Source of the DNA: Pochonia chlamydosporia 170
Lineage: Eukaryota > Ascomycota > Sordariomycetes > Hypocreales > Clavicipitaceae
Length of the DNA stretch: 64,000 bases
Assembly (NCBI RefSeq): GCF_001653235.2
Contig: NW_019154043.1
Location: forward strand, 806,001 to 870,000
Direction: 5' to 3'
Part shown: in pieces, positions 33,649-44,067 of the stretch
Numbering within the stretch: position 1 is the first letter of the stretch
Layout of the letters: each line of letters begins with the position of its first letter
Notes under the pieces: model-generated
Database searches by the model: none
What the model saw: the letters and a program-made list of their open reading frames with translations, nothing else
Told to the model about the DNA's origin: nothing
Translations under genes and position numbers: made by a program

Positions 33649-33876
33649 ATGTGCGGCACCCATATGAACAACACAACCACTGGACTCGTCAACGAGTCTC
33701 GAGCAAACTACTGGCAGTGTGTATGTATCAGCGGCCTCGCGCAATCCCATTGATGTCAAGCTAACTGTGAGTAGTGCGGCTGCTCTTCTGGCTGGTTCTC
33801 CGTGTCTATGGACGTCTACTGTCCAAGCTGCCAAAGACCACGATGCGAGTTTTGCCAGTATGCCGCGAGCGGATAG
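33649..33876 (+). CDS. Small zinc-finger-like protein, 57 residues (2 exons)
   Basis: Exons 33649-33720 and 33775-33876, separated by a 54-nt intron (donor GTATGT, branch GCTAAC, acceptor GTAG), encode 57 residues. After a short polar N-terminus comes YWQCCGCSSGW, then YCPSCQRPRCEFCQYA: a WxCxxC...CPxCxxxRCxxC arrangement typical of small fungal zinc-binding proteins, which occur as expanded families of unknown function. No signal peptide. A TATA box and C/A-rich leader support transcription. The intron and two CxxC pairs argue that the frame is real, but the gene is short and the function unknown. Confidence 0.55.
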
Positions 33877-35091
33877 TGGCATTCGACGAATGGCGACAAG
33901 AGAACGAGAACAACTACAAGAACTGGGCATGGTTAGCTACAGGATCCAGATGGACCGTTGTTATCCAAGTTGATGGAATTGTTATGACATTTGGTCATTG
34001 TACACTATTTGAATGACGGCACGGATCATGGTTTATGGATTATGGGTTATGGGCATTTTACAGGGCAAGCAAGCATCATATAGAGGAAAGACTTAGACGA
34101 CAGCAATGTTGGGTTGAATTCAACTACTTTTCTTTTTTTATCTTTCTCCCCAAGAATGTATCTGGTGTTGAGTTTCGCGAAGTGCCGGTCCGTCAATTGA
34201 CTGAGATTGAAGCTGCAGCCTAAAATGCGACCAGCAATTGAGTCAAAGTCAATCCCCCACATTGGAGAGGCACCCCGCAAATTGCCAAACAAACAAGGCG
34301 AAGAACACAAAGGCAACCCCAGGCATGCACGCCCAACTATTAATACATACTGTACTAAAAAGTATAAATATTAAAATAAATACGAGTGACAGCTTGACAG
34401 CAGTGGTGGTTTTGGAGTGGGTAACCCATTTTGCTGCCTTGTCATGAAGCTTCAAAAGCTGGAGGGATAGGCAACCACATTGTTGGTATTCGCCTCGTCT
34501 TGGCGGCCCTTTCTGGAGCCAAGTGCTGTGGCGGTGCGAGCAGGAGAGTGAAACAAGGATGCTGCATATTTCAGCCCTACCGTGGTGCTTGCCGTTATGC
34601 CCGATTTCCGATGCTGTTTGGCAGCGTGTGATTCTACCACGGAGGTTTCGGTATCGTTATGCCCGAGGTTGTGTGGTCACCGAAATCCAAGAGGGTATGG
34701 TAGGTTTAGTTGGGCCATGCTTGTGAAGGCGAGAAACAGGATTCTGATGGTGGTTCATTCGTCATACAGAATGGGGGTTTCTTCTAAGTGAGGGTTCTCG
34801 ACAGACATTGAACGTGGAGGACTGAAGCCTCATTTCTTGAATTCACGGTGACATGTAGGAAGCTTGCCGCAAACTGTCACCGAGGAAGTAATCTATATCC
34901 GGTTCACACTATCTCACTCCGCACACAAAAATAGCATCTGCTATGTAGCAAGCAAGCATGGTAGGGCTGAGAGCGGACACAGCGGAACAACAGCCGCCAC
35001 GCCAAGTACACCATCCCCCACAGGAGACACACCCAAACTTGATGGTGTAAAGCAAATCGTCTCAGTAAACTGACGAACCACCCGGTGTGCT
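33877..35091. other. Intergenic between convergent genes, no gene seen
   Basis: About 1.2 kb. AT-rich around 34330-34385. Only short, featureless frames. Confidence 0.5.
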
Positions 35092-35388
35092 CTAAACCTT
35101 ACAAAAGACACGCACCGTTGCCGCCAGAGCATTCGGATCATCCTTGCACTCATTCTGCTTCACAAAGCCCATGTTGGGAGAGCAAGTCCGTCTTGAGCTG
35201 AGCCAAAAGCCGGTCATGTCAACGCCCTTGTAGCTAACTATACGGGGTTGTGGCGGCAAGCGCAGGCAAAAGTCGCTGCAGTGGGAGTTGTCGAGGAGTA
35301 TTGGCTTGCCCCTGCAGCCGAGTTGTGTGTAGCCGTAGAGGTTGCCGAGTGCTACGGGGAGGAGGGCGAGACTTAGAATAGCTTTCAT
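35092..35388 (-). CDS. Small secreted six-cysteine protein, effector-like
   Basis: 98 residues. A signal peptide (about 1-15, MKAILSLALLPVALG) precedes a mature chain of about 83 residues with six Cys (C25, C37, C41, C69, C81, C96), an even number suited to three disulfides. No family is recognised; the size and pattern are those of candidate effectors or antimicrobial-type secreted proteins. A consensus TATA box lies at 35556-35564. The surrounding intergenic DNA is long on both sides, an accessory-like setting. Confidence 0.75.
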   Translation of the reverse strand: MKAILSLALLPVALGNLYGYTQLGCRGKPILLDNSHCSDFCLRLPPQPRIVSYKGVDMTGFWLSSRRTCSPNMGFVKQNECKDDPNALAATVRVFCKV

Positions 35389-36501
35389 TTTGTCTGTCTT
35401 GAGTTAGTTGTGCCGTGGGGTTGACTGGCTACATATGTAGAAGCTTACTATAGGGAGGGCAATGGAAGTAGCTGGGGGAGGAGACTTTGTTAAATAAGTT
35501 CAGAGAATGAAGATTTACTGACATGATCTCACTGCTGGAAGGGAAGATCTGCTCACTATTTATACATGGATTGATAAACTGCAATGTAATTTTGGCTATT
35601 GTCACGACAGTGTGTGAACAAGGCATCTGTTGTACGAGTCTATACGGTCGGCGACAACGGTGTAAGCAATCGGGATGATTGCACCAGTAAGACGACGAGG
35701 CAGTTTCTAAGCTTCACACATCATAAAATTGAATAAGGTTACATTTCAGCTATATGTGCAGTTTTATGGCTAAACTTGAAGTAAATGGTTTATGGTTATG
35801 TCTAGCTGCTTGAATTCAGCCTGACATACACGACACAATACGAGAACCCTGGTCGTTGGGGTTTGCACTTCTTTAGTGACTCGGATTTGGACCGAAAGAA
35901 TATTAGAGTACCGCTGATGTGCAATGATGCATAGCAAGGACTTTTGTAATGGGTTGCAGTTTGGAATCTTCCCGCATGGTAAGGGATCTAGATCTTCCAG
36001 GCGACATTTCGCGCCATTTCCGTCAGTCAACATGGGCAGGTGTACAGTCCGCTCACAACGCTTCAAATTTTGACGACTTAACTTACCTGTTGTATTGAAG
36101 CGGAAATAGCAAGCAAATAAGGTGCAGGAGCAATATTACCTTGTGAAATTTTATTACATTGGTCTCTGTTGTCACTAACGGAGCATCTCATGCCGTCTAG
36201 CAACTGAATGTTCTCGCTGTAAGTAACGTTTTGCAGGCTTATCCGCTTCAGGATGCATCGTAATGATGGTTTGAGGTGGTTTATTTAAGGCAGACGATTT
36301 GCCTACATAGGATAGGGCTGTGCGGAATAAATCCCGCCATTATTCACATATGTAAACAGTCATGCATTTTCCGATATCACGCATGCACCTATCACCAGTA
36401 AGAACCAGGTGCAGAGACCAAGCTGAAAGCACCGTATACGTTGGTTTGGAAACGAAGCTTCATTTGCCAATTAAAGACCTGAGAAGTACAACGCAACCTA
36501 G
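35389..36501. other. Intergenic; possible degraded or unannotated Cys-containing gene
   Basis: Contains a minus-strand open stretch (35770-36066) with several Cys that can be joined to an upstream open stretch (see findings). No firm gene model can be given. Confidence 0.3.
35556..35564 (-). promoter_or_regulatory. TATA box of the secreted six-cysteine gene
   Basis: TATAAATAG on the minus strand, a near-perfect TATA consensus about 170 nt before the ATG at 35388. Confidence 0.5.
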
Positions 36502-36876
36502 TTACTTCCCATCCTCACAGAATATAAGCGTATTCCCAAACGGGTCAAGAACAACCACTTCCTTGGACCCCTCCACTGGTCCATCATCAAGTCCAGGCCT
36601 CATGTAGCGGTACTTTTTGGCCGCCAACTCTGCGTGATAGTCTGCAAGATTGGTGGTGTTTATGCGGACTCTAACACCTGGGCTGCCGTCGCCATGGTGC
36701 TCGCTGAGGTGCAAAATGACGCTCCCTTTGGATATCTGGCGGTACAGCGGGGCGTTGTCGTCGAAGCGATGCTCCCAGTCGGTTTTGAAGCCGAGGTAGT
36801 CGAGGTAGAATTCGTTGGCTTTGGGGAGGTCAAAGATGCGGAGGATGGGGGTGACGGTGTGGAATTCTGGGGCCAT
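36502..36876 (-). CDS. Glyoxalase/bleomycin-resistance (VOC) fold protein
   Basis: 124 residues, intronless. The two beta-alpha-beta modules of the vicinal oxygen chelate fold are visible: VTPILRIFDLPKANEFYLDYLGF (8-30) with FKTDWEHRF, VILHLSEHHGDG (53-64), then residues 70-121 ending in VVLDPFGNTLIFCED. The SEHHGDGSPG and DPFGN motifs are those of bacterial-type bleomycin-resistance/glyoxalase proteins. Candidate metal or ligand residues include His8, Glu and His in LSEHHG, and the C-terminal Glu. The substrate cannot be told from sequence; drug binding is one option for the family. The 5' leader (36877-37160) is strongly C/A-rich on the coding strand. Confidence 0.85.
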   Translation of the reverse strand: MAPEFHTVTPILRIFDLPKANEFYLDYLGFKTDWEHRFDDNAPLYRQISKGSVILHLSEHHGDGSPGVRVRINTTNLADYHAELAAKKYRYMRPGLDDGPVEGSKEVVVLDPFGNTLIFCEDGK

Positions 36877-37713
36877 TGTGGGTGAAACTGAGGTATATAG
36901 ATTGAGATGTCGAATGTGTTTGATGGGTTTGAGTTTGGGAGCGGGAGTGGTTGATTAATTGACTTGATGTTGGGTCAAGTGTGATGTGGTCAAGTGGATG
37001 CGTGAATGGGCTGGTGTTGACTGTGTGAGAGTTGGCACAGAAGTAAATGGTTAAGTGTGTTGGAGAAAAGAAATACGGCCAGGCAGCAACGGAAGGGGCA
37101 AAGACATGAGTTACTGAATCTGTTGATACTTGTCTGCGAAGACCATTACCAAGCATTTATTTGTTTCGCAATAGTACCATGTTTATCGTACCGCTTTGAT
37201 CTGTGGGCGTCGATGACGCAGTAAAACGTCCATATTCGTTCGTTTCAGCATGGCCGTTGAATTGGAAAGGGAACATGAGAAAAATTTGAAGAATGTAAAG
37301 AAATAGGCTAAAACAAAAAGGACATTCGGAATCTAATTGAGCACAGGTGATAGTACTATTTTTTGGTCATCTCATCCCAAGCATTGGGGGCATTGCGAAA
37401 TGCGGCAAGACCTCGGCTCTGACAGACAAGTTATCGTGACTCCCTGGTCTCTCATCCTCAACCTAACATGGACCAGAACAACTTGACCCAACTCTCACCA
37501 GCACCCTCAGCCAATTGCCAAATAGCTCCATGTGAGCATTGTTTCATCTTCCCCTCACCAATTGATGAATTCTGTATGCTGGCCAGGTTCAAAACCCCCC
37601 ACGATCAACGAACAAAACCAGACTTGGCAATCCCACCCATCGAGACTCACCCGTCCCATCGCCATCAAATATCATGACACCAGTCCACCTGCAGATAAGC
37701 ATGCACCCTCAAA
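36877..37713. other. Divergent promoter region
   Basis: Between the VOC gene and a HET gene. The minus-strand leader of the VOC gene occupies about 36877-37060. No gene is seen. Confidence 0.5.
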
Positions 37714-39363
37714 ATGCGATTAATCAACGTCAAAACGCTCGAGATTGAGATCTTTGCCGAATCTACAGTTCCCGACTATGCAATTCTATCACATACGTGG
37801 GAGGACGAAGAGGTCTCCTACCAAGACATGAGTCAACCAGGAGCATCCGAAAAGCAAGGATTTCGAAAACTGCAACAAGCATGTCGACTGGCCTCGGAGC
37901 AACAATTAGGATATGTCTGGGCTGATACCTGCTGCATCGACAAGACAAGCAGCGCAGAGCTATCAGAAGCAATCAACTCCATGTTCCACTGGTATCGAAG
38001 CGCCGTCGTCTGCTTTGTCTATCTCAGCGACTTGAGTAGCCTTGACCACGACCAAGGACCCAATTACGAGGACCTAAAAAGCTGCCGATGGTTCACCAGG
38101 GGTTGGACCTTGCAGGAATTAATTGCCCCTGCCACAATTCAGTTTTACGACAAAAACTGGACTTGTGTGGGAACAAAGCAGACTCTAGATGACCCCCTTC
38201 ACCTGATTACCAAAATCGACAAAAATGTGCTTCAAGATGGTCGTCGAATCACGCAATTCTCAGTCGCAAAGAAGATGACGTGGGCGTCAGGCCGGCAAAC
38301 CACCAGAATCGAAGATATGGCATACTGCCTGTTAGGAATCCTTGATGTCAATATGCCACTGCTTTACGGCGAGAGAGAAAAGGCGTTTCAACGTTTGCAG
38401 GAAGAAATAGTCAGGTCAACACATGACATGACCATATTTTCATGGAAGACGGAAGATACCTCCGTGCTATACTCTGGGCTCTTTGCCACATCACCCAGCC
38501 AATTCATCGTGCACCCCAACATGGAGCACTTTTCATCGACAGCTAATCAAGAGCAAGCCGAGTTCTCCGTCACCAACAAGGGGATCAAACTGTCGTCCAG
38601 ACTAGTAAAGAGCCCCGAATCTCCACTGCATTACATTCTCCCTCTCCCGCCCTTCGACTCCGGACCCTTCACCAAAATAACGGGCATCTACCTCCAACAA
38701 TACAGCGCAAATTCCTTCGTCCGAGCAAATCCCCATCGTTTATATGAATCTCGAATGGGGCTGCGGCCACTTGTAACCCAAGAGCGTGTACTGTATGCCC
38801 TCAAGGCTGTAGACGACAATCTACATGAGTCTATATCAGCACCATCTTCCTTTCTCATCGACTTTCAACTCGACAACCACATGCAGATACGTAAAGTCGT
38901 ACCTGATTCTTTATGGGATCGACACCACCGACGGAGACTGTTTGTGCCGCCCTCGGGTTCTCGGCAAGCAGTTGTTTTTGTGGAAATAGGTCCAAGGGAA
39001 AACACACCTGCATTCAGTGTACAGAGACTCAGGACACAGAGGAGGATGAACTGCATGCTTCTCCTTTCGTTTGTGGACGGCGCCACCGTCAGCTGTGACT
39101 ACGTGCTGTTGGATAAGTCACGCCATGGCGAGCTGTTTATCCAAAATGTGGAGTCTTTGACTGAGGCGAGGAGCATACTCATGTTTAGCTGGAAGGGAAA
39201 GGACGACTTTCGGGTGAACATGTGCGAGGAGAGAGAATGGTCTTTGGGGAAGCGGCGGTTCGAGACTTCATTGGGCCCTGGTGAGGACACTCGGAGTCCG
39301 TTGATTCTACGATTATTTGAAAGGGTTTCACGGGGTGGTCCTGGAACTTGTTTCTGCATGTAG
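37714..39363 (+). CDS. HET-domain protein (heterokaryon incompatibility type)
   Basis: 549 residues, single exon, starting directly at the family's usual N-terminus (MRLINVKTLEIE). The HET domain spans about residues 22-165: YAILSHTWEDEEVSY, then YVWADTCCIDKTSSAELSEAINSMFHWY, and RGWTLQELIAP. This is the N-terminal domain arrangement of het-e/het-d type proteins, but no NACHT or WD40 part follows. The C-terminal 300 residues are beta-rich and not recognised. HET domains trigger programmed cell death after non-self recognition in hyphal fusion. It is one of two HET genes in 10 kb. Confidence 0.9.
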   Translation: MRLINVKTLEIEIFAESTVPDYAILSHTWEDEEVSYQDMSQPGASEKQGFRKLQQACRLASEQQLGYVWADTCCIDKTSSAELSEAINSMFHWYRSAVVCFVYLSDLSSLDHDQGPNYEDLKSCRWFTRGWTLQELIAPATIQFYDKNWTCVGTKQTLDDPLHLITKIDKNVLQDGRRITQFSVAKKMTWASGRQTTRIEDMAYCLLGILDVNMPLLYGEREKAFQRLQEEIVRSTHDMTIFSWKTEDTSVLYSGLFATSPSQFIVHPNMEHFSSTANQEQAEFSVTNKGIKLSSRLVKSPESPLHYILPLPPFDSGPFTKITGIYLQQYSANSFVRANPHRLYESRMGLRPLVTQERVLYALKAVDDNLHESISAPSSFLIDFQLDNHMQIRKVVPDSLWDRHHRRRLFVPPSGSRQAVVFVEIGPRENTPAFSVQRLRTQRRMNCMLLLSFVDGATVSCDYVLLDKSRHGELFIQNVESLTEARSILMFSWKGKDDFRVNMCEEREWSLGKRRFETSLGPGEDTRSPLILRLFERVSRGGPGTCFCM

Positions 39364-40568
39364 TTGGATTGCTTGTATAGGTACCCCTTGCCAACGCGTC
39401 TATTCTTTAACGGTGTTATGTGCCAAATGCCTGCTCGCCACCCAACTTGTCACTATTTGCCAAGCATGGCTAACATATCAAAGAACATGAGAGCTAGGTC
39501 ATTTGGCTACGGAAAGGGAACGCCCTCGCTAATGCAGAGAGATGTTCCGAGTTATATACCTCATGGCAAAACTATGGCTTCCGCACGGCCGCAGTGCTTG
39601 CATAGGCGGTCCAAATGAGAGGCGGCCAAACATGGTCATAAGAGTTTGCTGCTTGACCTGTACGAGTATTTCCGTGTTCCTAAATGCACCAACAATTTCG
39701 ATCGCCCTATGTTCTACAGATATTATATAACTTATGCAATTGTAGACGCGGACTTACCCTGTACACTATGGGCCTGAGAGTTTTTGATCAAAGTCAAATT
39801 CTGTAGATAGCTCCAGCTACTGGATCGGAAGACTCAAACATTTCAAGCCTGTTCATCCAAGTACCGACAGCCAGAAAGCCTGACAATATTGCCGACTGAA
39901 CTTGAAGGAAGACTTCTCCTTACACATCGGATAGAGACACTTTGAGGACCACTTCCACGGCTTAATTGGCCAGGTCTCTGAAGCCCAGTGCCGAGTTCGG
40001 ATTGTCGTACATAAGGCAATCACAAGAAGCAATAGTAAAATTTCAGTGTGTGGCGTCAGGGTAATTGTCATGGGAGCATGAAAAGCGTTGTCATTCTATT
40101 GACTGCACCATGCCTCTATAGGCTGGCTCGTCCATGCGTCTTTAGAACCCCCTCGCAGCCGAGAAGGCAGCGCCACACCGAAGCAAGGAAGTACAAAGTG
40201 CTGCTGATTGTGGTGGAAGAACAGCCGAAAGTGTTAGTTTGTCCGGTACAGATCCTGGGAATGACGCCACTTTTGCGGGTGGCTTACTCTGACAAACTGC
40301 CAGAAGTTCTTCTGCCTAATCATCACTTACACACCCCAATCACGAACCACGCTGAACATGTTTGCTTACATGGTATCACAGTGTGTGTGCAGCAGATGCT
40401 TTAACAACAGTCTCAAATTCGCTATCTAGACATATGTGCATGGGCTAATCTGACGTCCAATCAACCATTCATATATACTTTTCTCGCTTGCCTAACAGCT
40501 GTGCCAATGGTGTGATTCACACCGCCCCCAATGGTTCAAAGATGATAACATCTTCCTAACGAAAAAAC
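39364..40568. other. Intergenic between convergent genes, no gene seen
   Basis: About 1.2 kb. Frames up to 118 codons on the plus strand (40048-40404) lack recognisable content. Confidence 0.5.
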
Positions 40569-41090
40569 TTAAGAGAAGAAAGCAATGGCGTCGTCAAAGT
40601 CAGCATCAATCTTGGCCTGAATAGCCTGAGCCTGAGCGACAAGATTGGCGGGCGTTCCAGCAATAAGAGCAGCACCGAGGGCATCAGTGTCAGACTTGAG
40701 CGAGGTCAAGCTGCTCTTGACAGTGCCGGTCAGGCCATCAGCATCAAACTTGGCCTTCTTGGACTTCAGGGCGGAGAGGGAGCCCACAATGGTGGGCTCA
40801 AGAGTGCCGGTGATGTAGGCAATGATGTCGAGGGCATCGGCCTCGCTCACGACGCCGGCGTTCTGGGCATCAGTGGTGGCCTTCTTGATGTCCTTGGTGA
40901 CTTGCTGCTGGGCGTTGATGATGGGGAGGGCGTTGAGGACGCCGCCGTTGTAGTTGTTGACGGCGGTGGTGACCTTGGCGGTGTCAGTGTTGATGGTCTG
41001 GAGGTCGGCCTTGACGAGGGCGGCGTCACGCTTGATGACGGAGCCGGTGACGGCGACGGCAAGGAAGAGGAGGTTCTTGACGGAGAGCAT
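40569..41090 (-). CDS. HsbA-like secreted cell-surface protein
   Basis: 173 residues. A signal peptide (1-16) is followed by a Lys-Arg Kex2-type site (20-21) and an all-alpha domain of about 150 residues matching hydrophobic surface-binding protein A / cell-wall galactomannoprotein: DLQTINTDTAKVTTAVNNYNGG, an Ala-rich middle, TGTLEPTIVGSLSALKSKKAKFD, and a helical C-terminus. There are no Cys. Family members coat hydrophobic surfaces or bind lipids and can recruit hydrolases. A TATA box lies at 41215-41221. A larger paralogue-like gene of the same type lies 1.8 kb upstream on the same strand. Confidence 0.9.
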   Translation of the reverse strand: MLSVKNLLFLAVAVTGSVIKRDAALVKADLQTINTDTAKVTTAVNNYNGGVLNALPIINAQQQVTKDIKKATTDAQNAGVVSEADALDIIAYITGTLEPTIVGSLSALKSKKAKFDADGLTGTVKSSLTSLKSDTDALGAALIAGTPANLVAQAQAIQAKIDADFDDAIAFFS

Positions 41091-42930
41091 TTTGGGCGGT
41101 TGTTTTAAAGTTTGAGAGTAAACTGAAAGAAGATGTGATTTACGGTTGCAATGGGTTGTGTTTGATGAAGCTGATTGATGCAGAATCTGGGAACGGGGTG
41201 GGTTGTTGGTCAGATTTTATACTTGGATCTGCTGATGATTGTATGAGACAATGTTGACATGCTCACTCGTCCTATACGCAGTTACCATCACGAGAGAATA
41301 GCAAAGTTTGCTTGTGAAGCCTCGGCGAAAAGCGTATATGTCGTACTATGCTTGACGAATAATATAGTCTCCTTGCGTCATTCACCTCTGTGAGAAAGTA
41401 AGGTACGCGCCCTGGGTTGGTTCCGCACAAACCCATCGCACCAGTGTGGTTACACGACATATAGTTACCCCATAGTTTCATATACAACCGGCACCTTGGC
41501 AACTTCCCTTCAAGGCATGGCCATGGGCGTCCTAGCCACTCGCAGCTATGTTTCGTCTAGGGAAAGGTTTCAACGGTACCAGATCTCAACACCTTGCGCA
41601 TTGAAGCCTATACTATGCCCTACTATACGATACTAACTCGTACTATACGCGCCCTAGTATTTACCCTTCTGATACCGAGGCAGGGGACATGCCTGTTGGC
41701 CCAACGTCAGGCACCGGCCTTGTTTCCTCGTAGGATCTCACGAAAAACATAATGGAAATCGGGAGTGTAAGCCGCCACGATAGATTCTGGGGGAGGGGCA
41801 AAATCAAGGACACACGGTACAAAAGTATCCTCGCGGCGTAAAGGATTTAACCGGGCTCACGACGGACCACACAGCACCTCGCTAAGGTGGTGCGTGTGGG
41901 TGGAAGGGGACAAAAAGCAGGGTTGCAAATAAGCTGATGCTGCGTTCCGTAAGAAATCTGTCCATGGCGGCAATTGTTGTGCCGGGAGATTATGGTCCCG
42001 TGGTCAAATCAAGATGCCACAGTCGACGACTCACGCAAACTGCCCTTGCTTGCTGCAAGTATTATGTATATCATGTATGAGTTCTGTGTATCCAGCACAA
42101 GACAGAAAGAAGACCCTTGGAATTCTACCCAATTGCAAGGATTGCCCCTCTTCCCCGCTGTTTAGGCATTTTGCAATTTTGCTTTGCGTTTGGGTGAAAT
42201 TGGGCAAAGATCAGCACATTGTGTCTCTTGATCCCGCCAGTCCTAAAACGTAGCCAAGCTCCGGACCAAGTATATGCTCGGCCGAGGGCGCTTAGTAGCT
42301 TACAAAAAACCTGGGGCAGACGAGTCCATCGCGGAGAGTATCCGTGCGCCCCAATTCGAACATCATTCAGCTTTCCTTTTTTCGTTGCAGGATTCCGGTG
42401 GCCGTGGACGGTTTTGGGCTGAAGGGCGCTAGTTACGGTGGGAATCGGGAAATCTAGGCCGGCAGGAAATAGTGTCACAGGATGGGCATTCTACGTAATA
42501 TGCGTAATTGACGTGACTGCATGTATGTTGCTGGGTTGTGTGAGACTGGTGAAAATAGTCCGGCATCATGACCCGGTCAAGCGGACGTGGTATCAAAAGA
42601 GGTCACACCATGATTTGTTTGAGACTCTTTGTTGTTTATCCTGCACGACATGTACGCATTCACATGCAAGAGGGGCCGTTTCACGCAAAGTTTCACGCAA
42701 AGTATACCTTGGAAATCGTAATAGTATTTATTTTTACCTGTGACATGCCACTCATGATGTCGTGACACGGTAACATTACCAAACTTGAATTATAGAAAGC
42801 GGCACAAAGTGGCCTGATAAAATATATAGGTATGGAGTTAAAAGACCAAAAGGGTCGTGATTCCAAGGCGTCATAACAGGTCAATTTAATTATTCCATCC
42901 TCATCGTTGCCAACGCAGTCAATTTAGCGT
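41091..42930. other. Intergenic between the two HsbA-type genes
   Basis: About 1.8 kb. A short imperfect repetition of TACTATAC units occurs near 41612-41650. No gene is supported. Confidence 0.5.
41215..41221 (-). promoter_or_regulatory. TATA box of the HsbA-like gene
   Basis: TATAAAA on the minus strand, about 125 nt before the ATG at 41090. Confidence 0.45.
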
Positions 42931-44067
42931 TTACAGAGCAACACCCACAATACCGGCGATAGCAGCAATGGCTAAAGCGACGGGGATTTCTCCCCGAGAA
43001 GCGCCAGCAACAACGGGAGAGCTGGGAGTAGGGTTACCGCCATTGCCTCCGTTGCCTCCATTGCCACCGGTTGGGACTGGGACAAGAGTAGTGGGCTCAG
43101 GTCCAGATCCAGATCCAGAAGTCTCACCAGGGGGGCATCCAGGGCATCCAGCACCGCCGGTAGGCTGGGAACCCGAACCGCCAGTAGGCTGAGATCCGGA
43201 GCCGCCAGTGGGCTGGGAACCAGATCCTCCCGTGGTGCAAGGAACAGTCTCGGTCACGGGGACTTCGACAGTGGTGGTCTTGTCACAAGGCTCAGATCCG
43301 GTAGCGGTAGCAGAACCGGAGTGAGTCTTGGTCTTGGAACCGGTCTCAGTGCAAGGCTCGCTGGTGCCGGTGGCAGTGCCAGAGGTCTTGGTACCGGTAG
43401 CAGTTCCGGAAGAGGTACCAGTCTGAGAACCAGAAGAGGTGCCGGTAGCAGTTCCAGTAGCAGAAGTAGTAGTGGTGGTGACAGGAGGCTCAGAGGTAGA
43501 CGAAGTAGCTGAAGTGGTCGAGGTAGAAGACTGAGAGGTAGTAGTCGAGGTAGCAGCACACTTGACGTCCTTGAAGGCAGCGGCACCATCAGCCAGACTC
43601 TGCAAGATAGGAGCAGAGATCTGAGCGGCAATATCCTTCAGCGCGTCAGGAACCTTGGCGACCAGAGCATCAGAGAAGGCCTTGGAGTCAGTACCCTGCT
43701 CCACGAGCTGAGGGTAGACTTCGCAACCACGACCAGAGTCAGAGAAGATTTGCTTCTTGGCGATGAGAGCAGAGACAGTCTGGTTGACGACGTCAATCAA
43801 GGCGCTCAGAGGTGGGACAAGCTGGAAAGCTTCATCCTGAGACAGAGGAGGCGAGGCATTAGCATCAACAACACCCTTCTTGATGTTGGTGACGACAGTT
43901 TCCGACGCAGCGATCAAGGCATCAGCCTGGGCAGCACCCTGAAACTTGTTGACCTGATCCTGAAGAGCTGTGACGCTGGTGACGATGGCAGCAACATCGG
44001 CCGCCAGAACATCACCCTGGCGTTTGACAAGAGCCAAAGCCCCGGTGGCGAAGAGGAGAAACTTCAT
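42931..44067 (-). CDS. HsbA-domain cell-wall protein with Ser/Thr stalk and GPI-type C-terminus
   Basis: 378 residues from ATG 44067; an upstream in-frame Met (44190) would disrupt the signal peptide and is rejected. The signal peptide (1-14) and a Lys-Arg site (15-16) precede an HsbA/galactomannoprotein domain (about 20-170: TSVTALQDQVNKFQG, VNQTVSALIAKKQIFSD). Then comes a Ser/Thr/Gly-rich, probably O-glycosylated stalk (about 175-345) with Cys-containing segments, three GGSGSQPT repeats and a GGN repeat. A C-terminal hydrophobic tail (IPVALAIAAIAGIVGVAL) after small residues fits GPI anchoring. It is thus a wall- or membrane-tethered version of the soluble neighbour at 40569. Confidence 0.9.
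   Translation of the reverse strand: MKFLLFATGALALVKRQGDVLAADVAAIVTSVTALQDQVNKFQGAAQADALIAASETVVTNIKKGVVDANASPPLSQDEAFQLVPPLSALIDVVNQTVSALIAKKQIFSDSGRGCEVYPQLVEQGTDSKAFSDALVAKVPDALKDIAAQISAPILQSLADGAAAFKDVKCAATSTTTSQSSTSTTSATSSTSEPPVTTTTTSATGTATGTSSGSQTGTSSGTATGTKTSGTATGTSEPCTETGSKTKTHSGSATATGSEPCDKTTTVEVPVTETVPCTTGGSGSQPTGGSGSQPTGGSGSQPTGGAGCPGCPPGETSGSGSGPEPTTLVPVPTGGNGGNGGNGGNPTPSSPVVAGASRGEIPVALAIAAIAGIVGVAL
43154..43228 (-). repeat. Three tandem 24-nt repeats coding GGSGSQPT
   Basis: Near-identical 24-nt units within the stalk of the GPI-type HsbA protein. Such repeats commonly vary in number between strains. Confidence 0.85.
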
